A stretch of DNA of 64,000 nucleotides from Polytrichum commune (GCA_950295325.1 OX485806.1:9238001-9302000); one strand, 5' to 3'. Counted from the stretch's first letter, positions 22,066 through 35,434 are shown. Notes: generated by a model from the sequence alone, not told the origin. Translations and numbers: made by a program.

Positions 22066-25000
22066 GGAAGAGCATTATGGTGTGTGTATACACACAAAGC
22101 AATGGTACTTATGAGCACCCATTTTATAAGCAAGGGTAAAACCCTAGTGTTGATAGTGCGTGTTGGTGCCGAGTGTCTCCCTTCTCTTCCATTTCTTAGA
22201 TCTAGATATGATATGCTCTGCTTCTCTCCTTTGGGCCCAGCTCTAGATCTTTGTTGTGAGCATATTGTTCCATTTGACCATTTGTGGCTTCGATTGAGAG
22301 TGTGTTGTTGATATGTGCTTGCTTCATGTCTATCGGCCCTATAAGTCGGGTTCGGTGTTGTATTCTCTTTCTGTTTGCTTGCTCTGCTATGAGGCGTGTG
22401 AGCCCAATGTTGTGCCCACATGTGTTCTTAACCTTAAAACCATTAAAACTGTAGGCTTTGGATTTACATTGAATATGCAAAAGATAAAAAGATTGAATTT
22501 TTTAAGTTTAAGTTGAAATTGCGTTTAAATAATTGTTTGGGCATAACATGGGTTGGAGGCTAGGGGAATCAAATTAGTGATTGATTAGTTGTTAGTTAAA
22601 ACTTAGAGTTAGGAGGGTTATGACTCAGGTGGTAAGTGTTTTAGTTAGTGGCTTAGGGATGGTTAATTGTTCGTTTTAGGATAGGAGTTATGTCGTTTAG
22701 AGGGGTCGGACCCTCCCGGATGGATTAGACCTCGGATTTCTCGAATCAGGAAGGGAGGCCCAGGGGGTTGTTTGGTGGCTCGGGGAAAATCTCTCTCTCT
22801 CTCTCATGTGGATGGTTGAGGTGGGAAGCGGATGGAGGCGCCGTGGTGGGGGCAGGAGTAGAGAATGTTGGGAATGCTGGTCACAGAAGGTGCGAGGTAG
22901 GATGGGATGGAGCGAATACAGCTTGGTTCGGTGATGCACATCCTTGCAAGGCCCTGGGTGGCGAAAAAGAAAAGGGAATGAGAGGCTGTGAACTAAATTC
23001 AGGTAAGCTACCGTGACCAGAGAGGCACTGGAGTGTTGGTTGGAGTGAAATCGCCGAAGTTTAGAATGCCGAGAAGACTCGCTCCTGGCACCTAAAGGGG
23101 AGCTGGATGCAGAAATCGCCCGAAGGGCGAAACAACTTGTGTTGGCCTTGAATTTTGACTGCTCCTTACCGCCATTGGGGCTGGTTAGAGTTTTGTGTGT
23201 GTGGCCAGAGCAAGGTGTGTGTGTGAGTGCGATGAGAGCACTCACATTGTCAGAGACAAAAATCTGTAAATGTGGGTGGAAGAATGCTTGTGGGGTGAAC
23301 GGGTGAGCTGCCAAAATCGGCATCTGCGACATCGTACTGGGGGGCAGGAGGACTTGACTGCAAGTATTACAGTAGTTGCGGAGTTGGGAGAGAATTGTGA
23401 AGGATGGTGCTGGGTGCGGCAGACAGGGTCACTAGTAAGCGTTGAAAAGGATCAAAGGATGGGTTGATGCTGCTGGCTGGATGTGCCTTCTGAGACGCTA
23501 GGAGGATCCGAACCCTTCCTGGGAGGGGGAGCTGAAGTATTACACTCTGTGATGGGAAGTTTACCCTGCAGCCCCGACACTAGTTGGGAGGTGTGAGGAA
23601 CCGGTGAGAGAAGGTAGCAAGGTCAGCTTACCCCACTGGGGAAATTCAACAAGGTGGAAGTAAGGTCAAAGAAGTAGTGTGTAAGGGGGGGGGGGGTAAT
23701 TTCTAGTTTATTGCTGGTTACTAAGGACAGATATAGTGAATGAGTGAAAGGGGAAAAAGGGGAGGGGGCCCTTGAAAGCGATGTTCATCATCCTTGGGTG
23801 TGTTAAAAGCATTTGTGAATGCTCACTAATTTATTGTAATAAATGGAAGGGTGTTGAGTACAACCATCCGCCTAAATGGAATGAATTGAAATTGTGTGTG
23901 CGTGTGGAGAGTAAGGTGTGGAAGGGGGATCCCTCACCCGGACTACAACGCATTTAAGGGTGGGGGTGATCTTGGCTCACAAGGCGCTTGTCTGTGAGGC
24001 TCTCGCATTCCCTATAAAAAAAATTGTACAATTTTTCAAAGTGGAAAGTTTGTCAAACCCCTTACTTGTTCACTAGATTCTTCTTAAACCGAACACGGTA
24101 ATGCTCATTTCCACCAAAACATCACCTAAACCGGTAAACTCTTGAGTATATTAAACTATGATTGATGATAATCCAACATGACTGAATTTGGCTAAACTGG
24201 CTATACACGCATTTCAAGCTGCCAACCTCGTAATTATCGGTTTCAAAAATGACACTTCACTATTTTGACTAAAGTCTAGTGCACGGGTAGAGAGTAGTTT
24301 ACGGTTTAGGGTATTTCTACCTTATCCATCTTGATTCACATCAATGCCAATGGTGTGGGAAGCTACCAATGGGCCCTTTTTGGACATGATCATATTGTAC
24401 CTTTAAAAAGTTTGAATATGGTCATGTTAGTGCTTTGGAAGCTGCATTCCCCATGAACTTTCCTGCCCACATTCTCTTTCACCTTAACAATTTCTAGGAA
24501 GGATTCGGAACACAATAGAGTGTTGGTAAAGCAAAGCTGATGAAACCATGTCTTTAGTCCTAAACCATGAATTTATGAGAATAAACACAAAGTCACCCAA
24601 TTTTTCATAATGCTTAAATTATGATACAGAAAGAATGGTGTCGGGCTATTAAAATTTGAGGTTTTAACTTGTCCAACTAGAATGGATGGGTCAATCCAGG
24701 ATTGTATAGGCCGGTTCCATGGAACACAACCAAGGCTTTGAGTGATGTTATGTAGACTCCAACTTCACATGTTCTTTTTGGTATAGGTATTCTAATAAGA
24801 AATGTGACTGAATAAAAATTGTCTAACTTACATTGTAATCTCATTCTTTAAGAGGGTGAAAACATGACAAATTATTCTATAGCAACTATGTAGTTATTTC
24901 CAGGTGGTCGAACTCCAAGTAAGGCATCATATGCCTGGAATTATTGATGGTCCACTTAAACTAAATTGATCCTCGACCTTATAAGGGTTTCTTTTCTTTT

Positions 25001-25967
25001 CTTCTCTTATTGTAACCCTTCTATGCATGATGAATGAGTTTACAAAGACACCACGGCATCCAAACCTAATGTATGACCTCTATATATACTTTATGTGATT
25101 CCTCAATAAAAAAATTTAAATATTCTTATTTACATACATGGGTTTAAAATTTATTTTGTAGATTATCTTACATCAAGAAGAAAATTAAGCTATACTCATA
25201 TGTGACATCAGGCTTAAACAAGAAATAAATATGTTTTTGTTGGCAAACGCACCCATGCCATGTATTTGAACTCAAATCTTCAATTAAATCAAGATGTTGA
25301 ACCAATTTAAAAAAGTGCACTTCATGAATGAGTTAGCAATCGGTGTAATTTACTTTGGCATGACGAAGGAGAAAACCAAATTTTGTAGCACCAATGTACT
25401 ATTTCGTGACATAAAAGCTCACAGTGGGCCTATCGGATGCAACAATTCATCATACAATTGGATTTGATGATTTAAGAAAGAACGGTATGTATTTGTCATG
25501 TCAGAGAGAGTGTTGGACTACATAATATGCCCTCATGTGGCTGCTCAAGATCATTCTTTCACTACCAACATATGAGTCCTAAGAAATCGTCCTACATATT
25601 TTCTAGTGACCCAATACAATTACCCATGAAGCATATGCTTGTAGTGTTTATGACCCAGTGAATACCATGCAAAGTAGAAACTTTGTGAAGGATACCTTTC
25701 CTAGAATGGTCAGATCTATTTACTTTAGAATGTCAAATCTTGGATACTTGTACATTGATATTTGCTTTACAAATGACGTCCGTAATAAGGTATTCACAAT
25801 AAAAAAAACACACTACTTATTAAGCCTCTCCACCATATGTACAAACACACATGATTCACAATCCAACATTTGACACCCGCAGAGTAAATCTGTCATTCAA
25901 AAGTCACTACACTTGTATGCATGTTTGATTTAGAGCAACATAAAACATGGGGGTGCCAAGTTAACTG
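22066..25967. other. Intergenic region, no gene supported
   Basis: The stretch 22,690-23,640 is more GC-rich and G-rich than its surroundings, and its longest open frame (minus, 22,697-23,332) is low in complexity with no recognisable domain. A run of 12 G lies at 23,685-23,696. The rest is AT-rich with short random frames. Some of it is probably decayed transposon, but I cannot name a family. Confidence 0.4.
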
Positions 25968-26587
25968 CAGTAATCTCCCGCTTAAGTACGCATCCCGGTT
26001 AAGTGCGCAAATTTTTTGACAAAAAATCGGGTTCAAACTTTATTGTTTGAACATGTCATGCAGACTCATTTGCCGCGAATGCATGAATTTCTTATGCTTG
26101 AAAATAAATGTCAGTTTGTTAACGTTTTGTTGAAACGTCTCAAATGATCGTCGCAATTCATCATACATTTGTCCAGCTTCCGTTTGAACATCAGAGCACA
26201 TCAATTGGCCGTTGATGTCGAGAACAGTGTTGTGTAGAGCTTCAAAGCCTTTGAAGTCGTTAGCACTTTCAGATTCAGCAAATGTCTCGATAGGTTTTAT
26301 TTCATTGCAATATGTTCTCCTGATTGTCCCAAACTTTCCGGATAGCGCCTTCACTGACTTCATACTCCTGCCCCAATGCTTGCTTGCTCGGCGCGTTCAG
26401 CTTGCTCAACTTTGCAATGATTTCACATTAATTGTTGGGCTTCGGTGAAGCATGTTGCCTCAATTTTCATCCGTTTCCCATTGCGATTCATCGAATCAGA
26501 GGGTCTAGAAAGCGATATGAGCAAAGTACGCACCTACGCGCACCAACAACTCCAATTCAAAATGGATACTTAAGCGAGAGATTACTG
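25968..26587 (-). mobile_element. Deleted pogo/Tigger-like element
   Basis: The ends are inverted repeats. The left CAGTAATCTCCCGCTTAAGTA pairs with the right end, whose reverse complement is CAGTAATCTCTCGCTTAAGTA, so 20 of 21 positions match. The right flank is TA. The left flank is TG, which would be a one-base change from the TA duplication expected for Tc1/mariner-pogo elements. The 620-bp body retains only a short coding remnant on the minus strand, so this is an internal-deletion derivative that would need an active relative to move. Confidence 0.7.
26040..26363 (-). pseudogene. C-terminal remnant of a pogo-like transposase
   Basis: The frame of 107 residues is acidic and helical (MYDELRRSFETFQQNVNKL) and ends SRQMSLHDMFKQ right beside the left TIR. 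Pogo/Tigger transposases commonly end in a PCNA-interacting Q-x-x-L-x-x-F-F box. QMSLHDMF approaches that pattern with one Phe replaced by Met. The DDE domain and the helix-turn-helix are absent. The assignment rests on position within the TIRs plus this tail motif. Confidence 0.45.
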
Positions 26588-27923
26588 TAAAGTGGCATCC
26601 TTGCCTTGTTAAGTGGCAACAAGTGTTGCATGCAACCTTTTCTTGTCGCAACCCACTAATTGCAAGATCATTTACAAGGGTCAACAATGAATAGAGTGCA
26701 CCATACTAAATTAGATGTATAGGTAATGTATAATAGAACCGGGAAAGTTGTTTGCCCTTATTGGACCAATGTTATAAGAAATTCTCATGACAAGTCACTT
26801 TGTATCATGTGCATTGTGCGGTCAAATATGTACCTCTTATTCTAGAGTCCCTGCATGGGCTTCCATCGTTCTAATGTAGCTCACACGCAAGGCCCAAGCA
26901 TTGGGCTCAAGTCAAGCTTCTTGTGGTGTCTAGGTTATTTATTCCATTATGGTTGAAAGTGCCAACCACAAGAGGCATGTGCCTTGATCATATCATAGCC
27001 TATGAGACATACCAACTCTTTCATGCCTAACCCCTTAACCGGCTTCCACATGTATCACCAAACAATGTGCGACATCCATAACTCAAGAATTCGAGTACAC
27101 ATGGTGAAGTGGGTTGCAAATAATGCTCAATGTATAAAACAAGGTACATGTCACATGTAAATTACATTGACCATGTACAAATTAAATCGCTCATTTTTTT
27201 TTGTAAGAATTGTTGTGAGAAGATTTGCAAGCCACATCTTTGACACATTTAACAAGAAGTGTGGACAAGTGAAATCCACGAGAAGACAAGAGAATGGTAA
27301 AAAATGTCCTTTTTGGACATATATCAAAAAATCAACACATTCACTTTTTGGTGTGCATGGTCATTATTCTTGGTCCATATTTGGTTTACACCTATTTAGG
27401 GGCCCAAGACTTTGTAAATTGAATTTTTATGAATTCAGACCATGAAAGTTGGACCATCAAGTCAGACCATGGAAAAAGGTCATCTTCATGGTCCATGGTG
27501 TAAGCCGGCCCTAAATATCATATTCAGTCTAGTTCCCAAGTGCCAACATTGTAGCAACGTTCCCTTCTTACCACCAACTTTCCGGGAATCCTTGGTGTTG
27601 TCTGTCACGAAGATTAAAGTACAAGAGGTCAAGTCCTTTTCGCAAAATAAGAACCTGAGCAGCAATGGAGAGGGGCCAACTAGGCCAATACTTCATCCAG
27701 GCTGAGGATCATCCAGCACAAGGGGATGAAGTTCATCCACCAGGTCCTGCCATGACGACATAAAGGCAAGCTAAGTGTTGGAGGGAAGGCAAAGGGCTTC
27801 GAAGCCACAGCTCTCGCAACAACAGAAAGACTCAAGTCACTCTTTCACTCCAGGCTTCAAGAAGAGCGCCATTTGCATTGCTTCTTTTCTTCGGAGCTTG
27901 AATTGCACTAAAGTCCTGCGGCT
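26588..27923. other. Intergenic region and 5' flank of the aldo-keto reductase gene
   Basis: No gene supported. At 27,440-27,500 there are several repeated 'gaccatg' words with imperfect dyads. The 27,700-27,923 part is more GC-balanced and is the likely leader. I see no convincing TATA box. Confidence 0.35.
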
Positions 27924-30900
27924 ATGGCGACCGTCCCCCGAGTGAAGCTTGGATCGCAGGGCCTGGAGGTTTCTGCCATCGGGCTGGGATGCATGGGAAT
28001 GTCAGACTTCTACGGCCCCGCCGGGAAGGACGAGGACATGATTAAAGTCCTTCACAGGGCAGTGGAGCTCGGTGTCACGTTCTTCGATACTTCTAATCTC
28101 TACGGGCCCTACACTAACGAAGTGTTGCTTGGAAAGGTCGGGTGCTGGCGGTGTTCAAAACGAGATGTGGTCGTTGATTGTTGATGCCAGTAGCAGCTTC
28201 TCAGTTTTTGGTACATTTGATGTACTAGGATGTATTAATGTGTAGGTCGACAAATTTGTGCAGAGAGAAGTAGACATGGTAGTACGCTTATGTTATGTCC
28301 CCGTGTTTTGATAGGGAAGGATCAATGTTGTTCAAGAAATTTTCTGTAGTTCACTAATGTTAATTTTGTCTCGGGCGGAGTAGAAATAGGAGACGCAAGG
28401 GCACTGAGTTCTGTAAGTGTACCGAATCGCTGTGTTTTAATATTGGCTTCTCTGTTGCTTCAATGTCCAAAAAGGGATTTCCTGTGGTCGTTGATTGTGG
28501 ATGCCACTAGCAGCTTTGAGACATATGATACAAGAGGAAATCTTATGTGTAGGTAGATAAATTTTGCAGTCAGAGCTGGAAACGGTAGTCATCGTGTTCT
28601 GATCCGGGTGGTTTAGTCTTGCTTAAGAATCTGCAGGTTACTGGTGCAATGTTTTCTTGTCGTCGGGTAGAGTAGAAGTAGAAGATGCAGGGCCACTGAA
28701 AATTTGTAAGTATCCCGATGTCTAGGGAGAGAGTTTGTTACCAAATGTGAGACATCATAGTAAGGAGGAGTTTATACTGGTCGTTGTTGATGGCAGTAGC
28801 AGCTTCTAAGGATTTGGTACTACTGATACACGAGGAAATCTAATGTTTAGGTAGGCAATTTGTGCACAAAGAACTGGAAACGGTAGTATGCATTTTTTTT
28901 TATCCCCGTGTGTTGATCCGGGTGGTTCAATCTTGCTTAAGAATCTGTAATTTACTGGTGCAATGTTAATTTAACCCTCGGGCAGAGCAGAAGTAGTAGA
29001 AGACGCAAAGGCACTGAATTCTGCAAGTACATGGAGTCAGTGTTTTGTGTGCATTTGATACATCGTAGTAACGAGGACATGTAATGTGAAGGTAGACAAA
29101 TTTTGTTGTTACGTGGCTATAGCTATGGTTGTGGCAAGTGTGCATCGATCGAGTGAATGCTCTTGAATTAATTTTTATAGCTCGCGGAGGATATTGTTGC
29201 ATGTGGTGCAGGCATTTAAGGATATGCGCGACAAGGTGCAGATTGCGACCAAGTTTTCGTTTTACCAAGACGAGAACGGCAATCGGTCGGTGCGTGGAGA
29301 CCCGGAGCATGTGCGCGAGGCGTGCGAAGCCAGCCTACAGAGATTAGGGATTGATTGCATCGACTTGTATTACCAGCACCGTTTGGATCCTAAGACTCCC
29401 ATCGAAGTGACTGTAAGAATTTCTCTTCTCAATCCTGTGTCTATATTGTATTTACATTGCTAAGGATTAGTGGAAGCGCTGGGAATGCATGAGCTACTCT
29501 TCCTCTTAAGGTACACGGCTCTTAAATGATTTACTTTTTTCCTCTGCGCAATGAAAGACAAGAATGGACTATGTGCTAAAAATATAAACCCGAATTTAAA
29601 CACCATTCAAGGTCCAATAGATAACATTGATGGGAAGGCCTACGTGATAGGTTAAAGAGAAGGAGAATCTTCACTTTGACTTCTTATAAGTTTTGCATCT
29701 CAACTTCAAATCTAAAATGAGAAATGACAATTTTAATCATTTGTGATTGCTAACTGAATGAAACAATTTGCAATATGATTTGATGGCCAAAATTGTGTTG
29801 GAGTTGAAATTGTCCATGATAAGAGCCGAATGCCTTACTTGTACATTAGATTTCATGTGCAAGTATCTTCAGATGCTCAGTTAATAGGTGCCAAAACTTT
29901 GGAATTAATGCATGTGTGTTAACAATGATTTTTCTTTTTGGTAATTGTCTCCACTAGGTAGGGGCGCTGAAGAAATTGGTGGAAGAAGGCAAGGTGAAAT
30001 ACCTTGGACTGTCCGAAGCCTCAGCATCCGAGATTCGACGTGCTCATGCAGTGCATCCCATCACTGCGGTGCAGCTTGAATGGTCCCTTTGGGTGCGTGA
30101 CGTAGAGAGCGACATCATTCCTACATGCATGTATGAACAATCCTCACTTTGAATTTTTTTTTACATTGTTGTTTGGAAGAGGATTTATTATTTAATAAAA
30201 TTTAATAAAATTATATTTGTTGTATTGTCATATAAAAACAATGTCTTTAGTCTTAAGTGCCGCAACAAGGTCCCCATGGAACATGGCATCTCTTCTATTC
30301 AGAATGGGATGAAGGAGCATGAGGTTTAATATTGTGACGATTACAATAGTGTTTTGGGGGTCTTTTGTTTCTTGATCTTAGATTTCTAGATCACTTGAGA
30401 ACATAATTTTGTTGATTTGTGCATGGAACTGACAGTGTAAATTTCAGCTGATGTACTTAATATTTTGGATTGTTGGAGACAATCATGTGGAGTGATCGGT
30501 GGATTTATCTGTTTGTTGATCGATGTTGCAGGGAGCTGGGTATCGGCATTGTACCATATAGTCCACTCGGTCGAGGTTTCTTTGCCGGGATCAAAAAGGA
30601 AGAGCTTACCAACAATGACTTCCGAAAGGTGACTACCTTTTCTCTTTATTGATGTCCTTTGCTTCCAATAGTCCAGCAAGAAACTTTTATAGAGATGACA
30701 CGTCACTAGCAAAATGATTACATGTAGAATAATATGAACAAAGCAAATCTATCTCCCTCTTATAAACTGACCTCATGCATTCCTTGGATTTTACCTTGTC
30801 CTCATTCATTGTGGTCACGTAAGCTCTAGTACCCTTGAAGATTATAAGTATGTCTTTGAAAGAAAATCCAGAGGCATGCAAAATGAACAAGGAAACTGAA

Positions 30901-31792
30901 AAGACATCAAACTATTCCATAATTTATTTAATGTATATTGGCTCAAAAATCGATGTGCCATGTTGATTGAAGTGGCCTCCATAACTTGTCACGAAACAAG
31001 TGTTGCCACCCAATTTTTACAAGATCAATGATGTGGGTTGCTGATGAATAGAGTGGGTCATTCTACATCATATACAGTGTAGTAAACTCCATTGCCAATT
31101 CATCCATCAATTTAAATTGAGCGGCTTTGATTGCCCAAGGAATGTGCATGTAACCTAATAGTTCCTATTCCAATTCATCTAGCCTGATTCCAAGGTTCCG
31201 TACCCTGTCTCATTTGTTGTTGCTATTTAATTGAATTTACTTCGGGAGCTCAAATGGAATAAGGCCCACATATTCTATTTCAACACACTCATCATACATA
31301 AGTAACTTTTGCACGGAATGCAATAAAATTCCAGACACAGATTTAACTTACAACAAAGCACCTCCTTGCAATGGAACTAACATGTTGTTTCTCTGGTTGT
31401 CATGGGTGATAAATTAATGTGGGAGAATATATACCTTGCAGATGGCCGTCCCATTTTTTGATGGTGACAACTATGAGAAGAACAAGGTATTATTGGCACG
31501 TGTTGCAAAGATTGCAGAAGAGAAGAAATGCACCACCAATCAGTTGGCTTTGGCATGGGTTATCCACAAAGGGTCTCCATTCACAGTTCCCATTCCAGGG
31601 ACTACAAAGATAGCCAACTTGGAATCGAACGTGGGTGCATTAAATGTGAAGCTGACTGATGAAGAGATCAAGGCACTCGAAGCAGCCATCCCTATCGAGG
31701 AAGTGTCTGGGGAACGCTACACAGCCCCCATGTTGAATATGGGCTGGAAGACTGCAAAAACTCCCCCTTTGTCCTCATGGAAGGGCAACTAA
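27924..31792 (+). CDS. NADPH-dependent aldo-keto reductase (perakine reductase / IN2-2 / PCNT115 type)
   Basis: Five exons: 27,924-28,136, 29,212-29,412, 29,958-30,130, 30,532-30,628 and 31,442-31,792. All have GT-AG junctions and consistent phases, and together they encode 344 residues, the usual family length. The protein is a single TIM barrel. The catalytic tetrad is visible as Asp55 and Tyr60 (FFDTSNLYG), Lys85 (IATKF) and His127 (YYQHR). The cofactor-binding IPGTTK motif lies at about 279-284. Family members are cytosolic and reduce carbonyls, for example aldehydes, quinones or alkaloid aldehydes in the perakine reductase branch, using NADPH. The substrate here cannot be read from sequence. 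The gene looks intact. Introns 1 and 4 are long (1,075 and 813 bp), and intron 1 contains a threefold repeat. Confidence 0.92.
28167..29040 (+). repeat. Three tandem copies of a roughly 300-bp repeat inside intron 1 of the aldo-keto reductase gene
   Basis: Copies begin near 28,167, 28,484 and 28,778 with tggtcgttg. They share the words cagtagcagctt, gaggaaatctaatgt, gctggaaacggtagt, cgtgttgatccgggtggtt and cactgaattctgcaagta. Offsets are 317 and 294 bp, so the copies have diverged by small indels. Confidence 0.75.
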
Positions 31793-34139
31793 CTTTCCTA
31801 AAGTTAGCGTCCATTTCAATTCAATTTTCTTCAAATGTGTGAGATATTGTTAAATTCCATCCGGCTGTGAATCTTTCAGATTGCGAATCTGTACTTCTAA
31901 ACTTTGAAGATGACGACTAGCCCATTAAGGATTAGCAGACAGGTCAAAGTCCTCACCCACCAAGAGAACTATTCAGGTATTTAAAGTAATTGTACAATGC
32001 TTCATCATCATGGGTGTCACCTTTCTGAGGTCTCGACATAGAAGCAGAAGTTTCTAGAGACTAGAGTTAGACCTCTATGCCCAAAACTTTGAGCATGAAA
32101 TTACTCATGAGGAAAATTTGGACTCATTTACTATGTGTAAGCAACAATAATAATAAAATATTGCGAGTGATTGCACAAAATGTGTCCCTGAATGTTGGTA
32201 TATTGCAGTTGTCTCATTCTACTGTGTAAATCGGAATCGATGAAATGAATAGACACCAACATGATATTGGCCTTCTTCCTCAAATTGTGTGATATTGATC
32301 TTGAAATGATTTTAACTTCAATGCCATCATATGACTTAACATTGCAACTTCAAATGAACTGGTAATGAACTTCAAAATGCACATGATGATTGTACACTCT
32401 AGTTTCAAAGGAATTTCAAAATTATGACATGATTATGATAGCAAAACTCTCTTTTGTAAGAATACACTTGATATCATATTGTGCATGCAAAGGGATCCAT
32501 TTGGTATAATTTCCCAAACATTTTCAACCATCTCTAGGCACTCACGTCGGCATTCAATTTAGATAAGTATCTGAATCAAATCCACTTACCTTAGTAGTAT
32601 CGCAAGAAAACTTGATCCTTGATACCCAACATGTCATTATACTAATTGATTTTTTTTACGAAATATTCTAGAATACATGGATGGGTAGGGGACAAATTAG
32701 TTTTGGGAGTTAAATTTTTTTTTTTTAAAATATTAGGTTTGGGACTATTTTCAAATCTTTAATGTCGGAGTTTTCTTTTTCATTTTTTCGTGTGTCAATT
32801 GAGAGTTTAAGATGGGTGGATGTTCATAACCCGAACATGGGAAGGAGAAGGGTGAAAATGTTGCTTACCATTGTAGGACTAGCTAATCTCTAAATCAAAA
32901 TTAGGAACCTTGAATTAGTCTAATGAGCTTATAGTTGGTATGTCAATCAACAATCAACCTATAGGGGACAAGTTTTTACTATTACTCTTACAATTTATGA
33001 AACCAAAGCCCTTGGGGACGTGCAATGCAAAAAGAAGCTTTGTGTAAGGTACCCAACCCATTCCCGATCACCACCCCATGTTTGTAGTTTAGGACAACCT
33101 ATTTCTGTGCAACACAATTTCAATGTCTAATCAGTGTTGACATGTTATGGTTGAAATCCAACTTAACTAAATGTTAATGATTAAATTGACAGTGCTACGC
33201 TCATATCGCGAGCATATTTAGGTGCCACAATTATCAAATACGGAAACTATTGACTAATGATTGGAAATAAGGTAGCCTATATCACGAATATAGGTCGAAG
33301 AGAATATCCAAGTGGAAAATTTACAATAATTTAGTTATTAAGAGAAACAATTTGAAAAAACATGGGAATTGGATCTTATTACTATTTCTCTACATGGGAA
33401 GAGTTTTCTCTAATCATACCTAAACCACAAGTATACTAAATTGCTTAAGTGGTCAGGAATGGGTCGACTACCTTAAAGTCGGCCTAAGGGCCACTTCACA
33501 CACGAGCCAAGCACCATGACCATTATTCTATGGAAAGAGGTTGGACCTAAAAAAAAGTTGATAAACTTGGGCTGGATTAAGGGCTTACTCCTTGAGAATC
33601 ATGCTGGTGCTTGGGTCAACCCCAAGCCGTGTATGAAGTGGGCCTTAAAAAGAGTGAATTATGGACTTACTATTTGAGCTAGATGGGTGAAATCGTTTAA
33701 TCATTCAATGATATTTTAAGTGTTTTATATTGACATGATTGGAAGAGGCAATTAGAGGTCTTTCTTGTTCTTGAAGGTAGGTTTTGGTGGTGAGCACCAC
33801 CTTCACTAGGCATGTGTTCACATCATGGAGAGGAAGTCACTTATCGATAGAATAAACATCACAATGCATAATATTTCTAATCCAATAAAAGAAGATAATC
33901 TACAATGTGGACCTGTGATGTTCAACATTGTAGGTTGGTAAATAGTGCGCACTCACATTGTTATTCCCATTGTTGTGTTATGTGGATATATATAAGCAGA
34001 TTAATGTGACCCACAATATTTATCATTGTTAGTGGAGCTTCTTTGTGTTGTTTCAATATCCCTTCTCCTCTTTGCTTTCATTTCTTCAACCATGATGTAA
34101 ACTAAATTATCCTATTTGTGTGGACTACTGTAATTCTAT
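31793..34139. other. Intergenic region, no gene supported
   Basis: AT-rich with only short frames. An aataataataaaat stretch near 32,147 could serve as a distal polyadenylation signal for the aldo-keto reductase gene. Poly-T runs at about 32,650 and 32,710. Confidence 0.4.
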
Positions 34140-34550
34140 AAAACCCACATCAACCCATTGTTGCCACTAAGAGTTCCATGGGCTATCTCTACCAAAAAGA
34201 AAAGCCCATGTCAACATGTAACCAATTGGGTTTGGAAACACAAGGATTTCAACCGATTATGCCCAAAATTCTCCCCGGACACTGGTTCCTTGAAGACTCG
34301 TAGAACTAAAACACACATGGGCAATGATCGGGGAGAACCGGCAGTTAGTTACAAATGAACCGGTTGAGTTTGAGAACTAATCGGTTGAAGTTCAAGACTG
34401 CAAGAAAATTACCAATCACTTTAGAGGAATTTATAGAATATACCCCAATTTAAAAAAGGAAAACCGGAGGACGTCAACATGTAAACCGGTTGGACTTGCA
34501 AACACTAGGATCTCAACCGATTATGCCCAAAAATCTCCCCGATCACTGCA
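34140..34550. repeat. Dispersed repeat family with internal near-duplicate
   Basis: Two related segments (about 34,215-34,270 and 34,465-34,550) share 'caacatgtaa...ccggttgg', 'caaccgattatgcccaaaa' and 'tctcccc'. The segment 34,310-34,545 is homologous to the reverse complement of 58,385-58,620. This is part of an unidentified transposon. Confidence 0.6.
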
Positions 34551-34630
34551 TATGGGGACAACATATAAAGTTAGAGAATGGAATCGGCAGCTCCTAAACA
34601 GTGGGCAGCCATCCAATTTGCTCCTTGAGG

Positions 34631-34639
34631 ATTTAACAA
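34631..34639. repeat. Target site duplication, left copy (non-autonomous MULE)
   Basis: ATTTAACAA, repeated exactly at 35,435-35,443. A 9-bp duplication is the Mutator-superfamily hallmark. Confidence 0.8.
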
Positions 34640-35434
34640 GGCAAACGCTAAAAGGACCCCAACGAGCTCTGTCATGCGTGACAGACACTGGTGGGGCCCA
34701 CCACTGCCTCTGCCCCCCGAAACTTTTCGCGTCCCTACCCACGCAGTTCGGGCAACGCTGCCCGACATCTCTTCCCAAATGCTTCTCTTCCTTGATGTCT
34801 GCCACTTCAATAAAATAGCAATTTCCTTTTAGCAAAAAAAATTCAATACCATGGTGTTGTCCTTCACTACAATTGTCCTTCAGTAGGATTGAAAGCCGTT
34901 TCTCCATATAATCCATATTGAATGCACTTCATCTTCAAGGTCCAAAATCCAATATAAATGTTCACTTCTAGTGAATAAATAAGCAATTGATTGGGATTTC
35001 CTTTTCAAGGTGAAATCGACAATAAAGCATGTAATTAACTTGGAAGTCAAAAACATTACAAAAGCCTCATTAACATTGACGCAATATCTATTGAGACTTA
35101 CCATTGAAAGGGACATTGTCATTCTAAAATGAAACTAAAATTAACGTTTCTATTTTTAGTATATAATTAATAATAATCTAGTTAATGCCTTCTATTTCCG
35201 CAAGTATTTATACACATTGTCCTTCGGGACCGATTGTCCTTCATCACTCTTGTCCTTCACTGCAATTGTCCTTCAGGACTCAGTTTTGTCCTTCATGTGT
35301 GTTGTCCTTCACAATAGGATTCAAGGTTGCTTCTCCATATAACCCATATTAATTTCACTTCATTTTCAAGGTCCAAAATTGAATATATATATTCACGCCG
35401 GACAGAGCTCGTTGGGGTCCCTTTAGCGTCTGCC
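34640..35434. mobile_element. Non-autonomous Mutator-like element, 795 bp
   Basis: The inverted ends are about 43 bp long. The left begins GGCAAACGCTAAAAGGACCC, and the right end, reverse-complemented, begins GGCAGACGCTAAAGGGACCC. Both continue CAACGAGCTCTGTC. A perfect 9-bp target duplication flanks it. The body has a partial internal duplication (about 34,868-34,965 and 35,310-35,395) and at least eight copies of TTGTCCTTC, two near 34,858-34,880 and six between 35,218 and 35,311. No transposase is present. Confidence 0.85.

Noticed and set aside
22697-23332. A 211-codon minus-strand frame
   Set aside because: Low-complexity Ser/Pro/His-rich translation of a G-rich stretch with no domain and no promoter or splice signals.
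23940-24020. Possible tRNA-like or SINE head (ggctcacaaggcgcttgt...)
   Set aside because: Only loose resemblance to an A box. No B box or cloverleaf pairing could be drawn.
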